From the NCBI GenBank assembly GCA_025924755.1, contig JAICHT010000019.1:1-21784 (forward strand): 21,784 nucleotides of DNA, read 5' to 3'. Under the pieces are notes generated by a model. It saw only the letters and a list, made by a program, of their open reading frames with translations, made no database searches and was not told the origin of the DNA. The translations under genes were made by a program, and so were the position numbers. The DNA comes from Chitinophagaceae bacterium (GTDB lineage Bacteria > Bacteroidota > Bacteroidia > Chitinophagales > Chitinophagaceae). Positions 16,331 to 21,784 of the stretch are shown one piece after another. The stretch's first letter is position 1; the number at the start of each line of letters is the position of its first letter.

Positions 16331-16372
16331 AAGCGACTTTTCATCTCAGCGACTACTTAGTCTCCCAAATTC
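16331..16372 (-). promoter_or_regulatory. Candidate L1-binding autoregulatory leader of rplK
   Basis: In the minus-strand leader, GGGAG (16366-16362) leads into a small stem GACT-AAGT-AGTC (16362-16351), followed by GAGATGA (16347-16341). An outer helix may form from GAATTT upstream and AAAGTC downstream, with five of six pairs. The layout resembles the stem and asymmetric internal loop that L1 recognises in its own mRNA. The match is by eye and weak; position 20-65 nt before rplK fits. Confidence 0.3.
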
Positions 16373-16417
16373 CTCATTTTTCCATATGTGGAATACTAAA
16401 GAACTACTTTGGGGCTG

Positions 16418-16447
16418 CAAAAGTAGGAAAATTTATTATGAATCAAG
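16418..16447 (-). promoter_or_regulatory. Predicted rplK operon promoter (Bacteroidota type)
   Basis: On the minus strand, CTTG (16447-16444), an 18-base spacer, and TACTTTTG (16425-16418). The -7 box is a perfect TAnnTTTG. The start site would be near 16411, giving a leader of about 100 nt. It lies 60 bases beyond the DUF5916 stop, as expected if that gene separated rplK from the secE-nusG promoter. Confidence 0.6.
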
Positions 16448-16506
16448 AATTATAAATGATGAATGATATGTTAAGTATGGCAGAGGCGAACGGACTTTCT
16501 TGTATG

Positions 16507-18960
16507 CTAATCCTTCTTTTTTCTGAAGTTTAAATAATCAAGATAATAGAGCACTTTAATGGAAAAGTTGTTGTTTTGAGGCGCTCCGATGGTACGGTCT
16601 AAATTTTTCATATACCTGTATTCCGTAGCATTATCGCTTGTATAGATCGCATTCTTCCAAACGATATTGATAAAGCTGCCCGGCGCAAACTGCAAGGTAT
16701 ATACCGCATCAATAGTAAAGGCATTATAGTTTACATCCGCATCATTTATATAGCTACCAGTATGTGCTAAGGTTCCATTTTCATTCAATGTAAAAAACTC
16801 ATGGTTCTGCACTTTGCTCCAGTAATGCCGTGCCCGGAAAGTAATGCCGGACTTATTATTAAAATTATACTTTGATTTTAGAATATTTTCGACCGTGTTA
16901 CGGGTTCTGCGCCCAAAAATAATTGCATCCCCTGCCATATCAGTAAATCCTGCTTCATTGTAAGACGGCCGAAACCCTAACTCCTGGCCAAGCGAAAATT
17001 TATCACTGAACCGGTAGTTGTGAAAGAGATTCAGATTGTAATTCTTACCATGAAAATATTGATATAAACCGACAGTCATATCTGCCCCATAGGAGTACTT
17101 TTTAGCATCACTGCTTTGCATCCATAATTCAATGTCGGTATGTGCAGATGACCTGTAAAACCGGTTAGCTACACGGGGTTCATAAAAATCATTTCCCTGC
17201 GGATTGTAGCCGATGAAACTTCCAACAAACCAAAGATTTTTTAGCTGCGCATGAGCGTTGATATTGGTTTGCAATTTTTGATAAGCATTTCCATTGAAGC
17301 GACGGCTATAATATAAATTATAATTGAGTTGCAGGTTATTAAACCACTTGCTGGGCTTAATCCATTTATATCCCGTCCATAAATAATGGTCGATATAATT
17401 GTTATTGAAAAGAATACCCAGATCGTTAATATCATATTTATCATCGGCCACGTCCTCTGATATATTAAAATTCCATCGGCCACCGGTTTTACCAAACCCA
17501 AGTGTATGCGAGTATCCAATACTGTTTTTTTCTATATTGCCATATAATTTACTAATAGCAAACTTGCCATTCAAATTGTACGTATTCTTCTTATTGTTAA
17601 AATCGAATAAGCCGGCGCTTACGTTGGCATCATAGTCGGAGCCTTTGCGCAGTACATCCGTATTAATAAATGTAATGGAAGAATTATTTTTTAGCGCCTG
17701 GTCCAGAACCAATACGTTATAATTAGTTAACGGGCTTACCTGAATTTTCCGCTGATCCTTGCTACCATTTTCTACTACCGCGTACATAGGTTTTGTAATC
17801 GCATTAAAAAATCCAATGCCGAGTCCTTTTTTTGTACGGCCGGTAATTTTTGTAGCATTGATCAGTTTTGCTTCAGTAGGGTTTGTAATAAAGTGTTCAT
17901 TGTCGCTAATATGATTGTAGCTACTGGTTGAATCCTGTACGTCATAATAATGCAACGGCACGCCACCTACCCGCCTGGAGTAAAAAAGATTGCCTTTATT
18001 AAATAACTCTGTGCCTTCTGTAAAAAAAGACCGGTTCTCATTATACTTTACTTCAAAAGGGCTCAGGTTTAGTACATGGTTATCACTTTGCACTTGCCCA
18101 AAATCCGGAATCAATGTCATATCCAATGTAAAACTTTCATTGATGCCATATTTTACATCCATACCTCCGTTGACAGAAGTAGAAGTATTTTTTATACCAC
18201 TTGTATTGTATGGATAATGGTTGACATATGCAGAAAAATAAGGAGAAAGCGATAAGCGTACCGGGGCTTTCACTTTTTCAATGCCCGTCCATGCACCTTC
18301 TTGTGGCAGCAATCCATTTACATTTGGGCTTACGGGGTTCCAGAATAATTGCTGCCCGGTTTTATTCCGTTTACGTATAATATTCAAGCCCCAGGTTTGT
18401 GCATCAATACTATTAAACCGCAGTGCAGAGTATGGAATCCGCATTTCGAACGACCAACCATCAGCGTGTATTTTTGCTTCGCTATCCCATACTGAGTTCC
18501 ACGAGGCGTCTTCACCGTTCCCTGTATTGGAATATTTGGCATCATACTGCTCGCCATACGGTGTTACAAAAAACCCTTCTCCGTTAATCTTATTATTATA
18601 CGTATCCAAAAAAACGCCTACAAAATCGTTTACACCAATTTGATCTCTGCCAATGAGTTCCTTTGAAATACTGTCTCTTGTTCGCTCATGGCAGTAACCA
18701 CCTACATATACTGATGTATTATCGTAAAGTAAATACACTTCTGTACGGCTGGCAGTATCTTCCAGTCTGCCATATTTAGGGCGATATTCAATGAAATTGG
18801 TAGCAGGTTTGGTTTCTTTCCATATTGCTTCATCCAGATTGCCATCAATTTTAATAGGAACAGTGATTTTCTTGGCAGGTAATTGCTTTGGCGGCGCCTG
18901 CGCTGACAATTTATTGAAGAAGAAAAAAGAAATCAATAAGAAGCAAAGAAAGAAACGCAT
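16507..18960 (-). CDS. CBM9/DUF5916 outer-membrane barrel-like protein
   Basis: An 817-residue secreted protein. A signal peptide (MRFFLCFLLISFFFFNKLSA, cleaved near residue 20) is followed by a carbohydrate-binding family 9-like domain at about 30-210 (KIDGNLDEAIWKETKPATNF, then VYLLYDNTSVYVGGYCHE, and DGWSFEMRIPYSALRF). The rest, about 225-817, matches the DUF5916 family. It is rich in alternating aromatic strands (NFGQ-like, YYSRRFNGNAYQ, FSLGQELGFRPSYNEAG), which suggests an outer-membrane beta-barrel. The function of the family is not established, although Bacteroidota carry many copies. The frame is intact and full length. It sits alone between the nusG terminator and the rplK promoter, and it interrupts an otherwise conserved cluster. 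It has no known link to translation, and I infer it is a passenger insertion. Confidence 0.88.
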   Translation of the reverse strand: MRFFLCFLLISFFFFNKLSAQAPPKQLPAKKITVPIKIDGNLDEAIWKETKPATNFIEYRPKYGRLEDTASRTEVYLLYDNTSVYVGGYCHERTRDSISKELIGRDQIGVNDFVGVFLDTYNNKINGEGFFVTPYGEQYDAKYSNTGNGEDASWNSVWDSEAKIHADGWSFEMRIPYSALRFNSIDAQTWGLNIIRKRNKTGQQLFWNPVSPNVNGLLPQEGAWTGIEKVKAPVRLSLSPYFSAYVNHYPYNTSGIKNTSTSVNGGMDVKYGINESFTLDMTLIPDFGQVQSDNHVLNLSPFEVKYNENRSFFTEGTELFNKGNLFYSRRVGGVPLHYYDVQDSTSSYNHISDNEHFITNPTEAKLINATKITGRTKKGLGIGFFNAITKPMYAVVENGSKDQRKIQVSPLTNYNVLVLDQALKNNSSITFINTDVLRKGSDYDANVSAGLFDFNNKKNTYNLNGKFAISKLYGNIEKNSIGYSHTLGFGKTGGRWNFNISEDVADDKYDINDLGILFNNNYIDHYLWTGYKWIKPSKWFNNLQLNYNLYYSRRFNGNAYQKLQTNINAHAQLKNLWFVGSFIGYNPQGNDFYEPRVANRFYRSSAHTDIELWMQSSDAKKYSYGADMTVGLYQYFHGKNYNLNLFHNYRFSDKFSLGQELGFRPSYNEAGFTDMAGDAIIFGRRTRNTVENILKSKYNFNNKSGITFRARHYWSKVQNHEFFTLNENGTLAHTGSYINDADVNYNAFTIDAVYTLQFAPGSFINIVWKNAIYTSDNATEYRYMKNLDRTIGAPQNNNFSIKVLYYLDYLNFRKKKD

Positions 18961-19267
18961 TGCTATAAGATCTGGTAAAAAATTGTTCGTAAAGGTATAC
19001 GTGTGAGAGAGAGCGTTTGTTACCGCTTATCAAAATAAAATATACGAATGCCATCTTAAGAATCTCTTAACAAAGTCCTACAAATAAATAATTGAAGTAT
19101 TTGGATAGCAGATATTAATTGTAGCTGAACATTGCAGAATCATTTGCTCATCTGTATCAGCTTTCTTTTAAAATAAAATCAAATTGGTTCTTCACAGACA
19201 AGCCCCATATAATCAAGATTTACTACCGATATAAAACAGAACTATAGCTATACTGCCCAAAAGAAAC
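18961..19267. other. Gene-free region upstream of the DUF5916 gene
   Basis: About 300 A+T-rich bases between the nusG terminator region and the DUF5916 gene. It should contain the promoter of that gene, but no perfect TAnnTTTG box with a -33 partner was found on the minus strand. TTATTTTG near 19027-19034 is the nearest approach. I saw no RNA gene, operator-like palindrome or gene-like frame. Confidence 0.6.
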
Positions 19268-19314
19268 ATTTGGTTGTAAGTACCCATTTTTAAAATGGGT
19301 ACTTACAACCAAAT
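19268..19314. repeat. Perfect 23-bp inverted repeat (47-bp palindrome) after nusG
   Basis: The left arm, 19268-19290, begins ATTTGGTTGTAAGTACCC. The right arm, 19292-19314, is its exact reverse complement, with one base (T, 19291) between them. It directly abuts the nusG terminator. On the plus strand it is followed by AAAAAA; on the minus strand by GTTTCTTTT, so it could terminate minus-strand transcription. It could extrude as a cruciform, or be one copy of a dispersed palindromic repeat. There is no second copy in this window. Confidence 0.8.
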
Positions 19315-19343
19315 AAAAAATCCGGCTCAAATGGAACCGGATT
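19315..19343 (-). terminator. Rho-independent terminator of secE-nusG
   Basis: The minus strand reads AATCCGG (19343-19337), a spacer that adds a further TTC/GAG pairing, and CCGGATT (19325-19319), followed by TTTT then ATTT. The stem is about 10 bp including one G-U, with a loop of five. It starts 22 bases after the nusG stop, so transcription of the upstream genes should end here. Confidence 0.88.
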
Positions 19344-19364
19344 ATTATATATTAAAATCTTAGT

Positions 19365-19949
19365 CTAGCTAATCTTTTCAACCTGCATGTAATTTAATTC
19401 TACCGGTGTAGAACGACCAAATATTTTTACTGTTACTTTTAGCTTTTTCTTTTCATCATTTACTTCCTCAATCACACCATTAAAGTCGTTAAATGGTCCT
19501 TCAATAATCTTAATGGTTTCCCCAATAATGAATGGCTCACTCATGCTAAGGCCACCCGATTCGGCCATTTCATCCATTTTACCCAACATCTTATTTACTT
19601 CGGCTTTACGCAAAGCAATAGGATTTTCCTTACCCAAAAAATGAATAACGTTGCTGGTATTTTTTATAGTATCGCGTAGATCATCTCCCAACTTTCCATC
19701 TGCAATTTCAATCATTACATAGCCTGGATAATAGTTACGTTCCCGCATCACTTTTTTGCCATTCTGTACTTTATATACTTTTTCTACCGGCAAAAAAACC
19801 TGCTTTACAATATTATCCCACCCGCTCCGAGACACCTCTTTATCAAGGTATTCTTTAACCTTACGCTCCTTACCGCTTACTACACGCAGCACATACCATT
19901 TAGTTTCCTGCTGTTGCTCTTGCGGAGCATTTTGAGTTGCTGCTTCCAT
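19365..19949 (-). CDS. nusG: Transcription termination/antitermination factor NusG
   Basis: A 194-residue elongation factor that binds the RNA polymerase clamp and links it to the ribosome or to Rho. After a Gln-rich N-terminal tail, the NGN domain starts at Trp18 (WYVLRVVSGKERKVKEYLDK) and contains RNYYPGYVMIEI. The KOW domain is at about 135-194 (IGETIKIIEGPFNDFNGVIE, ending NYMQVEKIS). Length is normal. It begins only three bases after the secE stop, so the two are co-transcribed and probably translationally coupled. A terminator and a large palindrome follow; rplK is not next, as it would be in the usual order. Confidence 0.98.
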   Translation of the reverse strand: MEAATQNAPQEQQQETKWYVLRVVSGKERKVKEYLDKEVSRSGWDNIVKQVFLPVEKVYKVQNGKKVMRERNYYPGYVMIEIADGKLGDDLRDTIKNTSNVIHFLGKENPIALRKAEVNKMLGKMDEMAESGGLSMSEPFIIGETIKIIEGPFNDFNGVIEEVNDEKKKLKVTVKIFGRSTPVELNYMQVEKIS

Positions 19950-19952
19950 TTG

Positions 19953-20144
19953 TTAAAACAATTTATAAACAAAGCTTAATCCACCATGTGCCACCAGGTC
20001 CATAACATATATTAAGGCCGTGGTTATCAAGGTAGCTGCCAACACAATCATAGTAGATTGCTGCAACTGTTCCCAATCAGGCCAGGTTACTTTCTCAACC
20101 AGCTCTTTGTACGAATCGCGGAAATAATGTGATATTTTGTTCAT
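19953..20144 (-). CDS. secE: Preprotein translocase subunit SecE
   Basis: A 63-residue inner-membrane protein that clamps SecY in the SecYEG protein-export channel. It is the short single-span form usual in this phylum. An amphipathic N-terminal helix (FRDSYKELVEKVTWPDWEQL) carries the conserved VTWP motif before one membrane segment at about 29-50 (STMIVLAATLITTALIYVMD). It lies between tRNA-Trp and nusG, the standard context, which secures the call despite its size. Confidence 0.96.
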   Translation of the reverse strand: MNKISHYFRDSYKELVEKVTWPDWEQLQQSTMIVLAATLITTALIYVMDLVAHGGLSFVYKLF

Positions 20145-20224
20145 GTTCGATGTTTTAGGTTGAGACCAAGGTAAAGCAGTAAAAATTTCTTTTTAAACCT
20201 TAGCCTTAATCCCTTCCTTATTTG

Positions 20225-20295
20225 CACGGGCACCTGGATTCGAACCAAGATCAACGGTTTTGGAGACCGCTATTCTGCCGTTGAACTATGCCCGT
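20225..20295 (-). tRNA. trnW: tRNA-Trp (CCA anticodon)
   Basis: The 71-nt minus-strand cloverleaf has acceptor ACGGGCA pairing with TGCCCGT at all seven positions and discriminator G. The D-stem is GTTC/GAAT. The anticodon stem GCGGT/ACCGT holds the loop CTCCAAA with anticodon CCA. The T-arm is CTTGG-TTCGAAT-CCAGG. The 3' CCA tail is not encoded. The tuf-tRNA-Trp-secE order is standard in Bacteroidota. Confidence 0.98.
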
Positions 20296-20301
20296 AGAAA
20301 G

Positions 20302-20336
20302 CTAAAAGCTATTAGCGCAGGGCTAACAGCTTTTAG
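20302..20336 (-). repeat. 15-bp hairpin between tuf and tRNA-Trp
   Basis: CTAAAAGCTATTAGC (20302-20316) pairs with GCTAACAGCTTTTAG (20322-20336) around a 5-nt loop, with one mismatch. A second, bulged A/T hairpin lies at 20345-20369. Neither has a strong T-tract on the minus strand. They may serve as a weak tuf terminator or as a processing signal for the tRNA 5' end. The arm repeats the AGCTAAAAGCT motif seen elsewhere in the window. Confidence 0.55.
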
Positions 20337-20410
20337 AACTATATTGTAAAGATATAAATATCTTTTACAAAGCCATACGGCAAAAAGCTAAAAGCTTAAA
20401 GCTTGCTGAC

Positions 20411-21598
20411 TTATTTTATTATTTCTGTAACCTGACCGGCACCCACGGTACGTCCGCCTTCGCGAATGGCAAATTTCAAACCTTTTTCCATCGCAATTGG
20501 CATAATCAATTTTACAGACAAGGAGGTGTTATCACCAGGCATCACCATTTCAGTACCTGCTGGTAATTCTACTTCGCCTGTTACATCCGTAGTACGGAAG
20601 TAAAACTGAGGACGGTATTTGTTAAAGAACGGAGTATGACGGCCGCCTTCTTCTTTGCTTAATACGTAAACTTCGCCTTTAAACTCGGTATGCGGAGTAA
20701 TAGAACCTGGCTTACAGATTACCATACCGCGGCGTATTTGAGATTTTTCAATACCACGTAATAATAAACCTGCATTATCGCCGGCTTCACCTTCATCCAA
20801 CAGTTTGCGGAACATTTCTACACCGGTTACTACTGAATTTAACGGAGCCTCAATTAAACCCACAATTTCAACACCCTCACCTACTTTAATACGACCTCTT
20901 TCAATACGGCCAGTAGCTACAGTACCACGACCAGTAATAGAGAATACGTCTTCCACAGACATCAGGAATGGCATATCAACCGGACGAGGAGGCAATGGAA
21001 TATAAGAATCTACTGCATCCATTAATTGGTCAATAGCACCTACCCATTTAGCATCTCCGGCTAAAGCACCGGTAGCAGAGCCTTGGATGATTGGAGTATT
21101 ATCGCCATCAAAACCATTTTTTGTTAATAGTTCACGAATTTCCATTTCAACAAGCTCTAACAGTTCAGGATCGTCCACCAAATCTACCTTGTTCATGAAA
21201 ACTACCATGCGGGGTACACCTACCTGGCGGGCCAAAAGGATATGCTCTCTTGTTTGAGGCATCGGTCCGTCTGTAGCTGCCACAACTAAGATAGCACCGT
21301 CCATTTGAGCAGCACCCGTAATCATATTCTTTACATAGTCAGCGTGGCCAGGGCAGTCCACGTGAGCATAGTGGCGGTTAGCCGTTTGATATTCTACGTG
21401 AGCCGTATTAATAGTGATACCTCTTTCTTTTTCTTCAGGTGCACCATCAATTTCATCGTATTTTTTTGCCTCTGCCAAACCCTTCTTAGAAAGAATGGTA
21501 GTAATAGCAGCGGTCAAAGTGGTCTTACCGTGGTCTACGTGACCGATGGTACCAACGTTAACGTGAGGTTTATCCCTCTTAAAATTCTCTTTTGCCAT
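20411..21598 (-). CDS. tuf: Elongation factor Tu
   Basis: A 395-residue GTPase that delivers aminoacyl-tRNA to the ribosomal A site. The GTP-binding motifs are complete: P-loop GHVDHGKT (19-26), the switch-I RGITI (59-63), DCPGH (81-85) and NKVD (136-139). Domain 2 has the SITGRGTVATGRIERG stretch. Domain 3 ends GRTVGAGQVTEIIK. The gene heads the translation and transcription cluster here and has its own promoter upstream. No damage or unusual residue was seen. Confidence 0.99.
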   Translation of the reverse strand: MAKENFKRDKPHVNVGTIGHVDHGKTTLTAAITTILSKKGLAEAKKYDEIDGAPEEKERGITINTAHVEYQTANRHYAHVDCPGHADYVKNMITGAAQMDGAILVVAATDGPMPQTREHILLARQVGVPRMVVFMNKVDLVDDPELLELVEMEIRELLTKNGFDGDNTPIIQGSATGALAGDAKWVGAIDQLMDAVDSYIPLPPRPVDMPFLMSVEDVFSITGRGTVATGRIERGRIKVGEGVEIVGLIEAPLNSVVTGVEMFRKLLDEGEAGDNAGLLLRGIEKSQIRRGMVICKPGSITPHTEFKGEVYVLSKEEGGRHTPFFNKYRPQFYFRTTDVTGEVELPAGTEMVMPGDNTSLSVKLIMPIAMEKGLKFAIREGGRTVGAGQVTEIIK

Positions 21599-21657
21599 CT
21601 TTATCGGTTTTTAGTTGTGGAGTTACAAATTTTAATTTATCAATCAATACCAGCTAC

Positions 21658-21690
21658 CAAAGGTAAATGGTTATTTATGTTACCGGCAAC
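21658..21690 (-). promoter_or_regulatory. Predicted tuf promoter (Bacteroidota type)
   Basis: The minus strand carries GTTG (21690-21687), a 21-base spacer, and TACCTTTG (21665-21658), a perfect TAnnTTTG. Transcription would start near 21652, about 50 nt before the tuf ATG. The remaining 94 bases to the window edge show no recognisable gene. Confidence 0.6.
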
Positions 21691-21784
21691 ATTTCTGCTA
21701 TTAAGCTTTTGTTGCACATTTCAGCTTTAAGCTATCAATAATCAACATCCGGATATCAGGTATTACCTGAAGCGTTTGGCTGAA

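Noticed and set aside
17241..17519. 92-codon minus-strand frame inside the DUF5916 gene
   Set aside because: Out of frame with an intact 817-codon gene; its hydrophobic stretch reflects the barrel-coding sequence.
1..21784. CRISPR array, transposase, integrase or phage genes
   Set aside because: No regularly spaced repeats and no protein of these families found on either strand.

Overview
The window comes from a member of the Bacteroidota, most likely the Chitinophagaceae. That family call is inference from protein style. Direct support for the phylum comes from a SusC/SusD pair, the rpl/rpo protein sequences, and promoters of the TAnnTTTG type with a TTTG-like -33 element. Almost every gene lies on the minus strand, so transcription runs from high to low coordinates.

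The backbone is the classic tuf - tRNA-Trp - secE - nusG - rplK - rplA - rplJ - rplL - rpoB cluster. It starts with tuf (20411-21598) and ends in rpoB, which runs off the left edge (1-3243, 3' end missing). It is interrupted twice. A CBM9/DUF5916 outer-membrane-type protein (16507-18960) sits between nusG and rplK. A block of about 10.7 kb sits between rplL and rpoB, two genes that are contiguous in most bacteria. Local signals match this breakup: a strong terminator after nusG, a perfect TAnnTTTG promoter before rplK, a strong terminator after rplL, and a TAnnTTTG promoter before rpoB.

The rplL-rpoB insert is a compact mannoside-utilisation locus. It holds a LacI-family regulator (12924-13928), a DUF1080 lipoprotein (12036-12773), a SusC-type TonB-dependent transporter (8451-11603), a SusD-type lipoprotein (6878-8422) and a GH92 alpha-mannosidase (4487-6796). 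The GH92 residues that line up with the BT3990 prototype predict alpha-1,2 specificity. A membrane-anchored triple helix-hairpin-helix protein (3482-4432, plus strand) is divergent from rpoB.

The most informative new signal is a pair of near-identical, CpG-centred palindromes: TTTGCAAAAACGTTTTAGC upstream of susC, and TTTGCAAAATCGATTTAGT upstream of the DUF1080 gene. They agree at 16 of 19 positions and look like operators of the adjacent LacI regulator, which would join the two transcription units into one regulon. Other structures worth a look are a perfect 23-bp inverted repeat after nusG, a perfect 13-bp hairpin between susD and the GH92 gene, hairpins in the rplJ-rplL spacer, a candidate L1-binding leader before rplK, and a recurring intergenic 11-mer, AGCTTTTAGCT. 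I found no transposase, CRISPR array or obvious attachment site, and no wholly new enzyme system.
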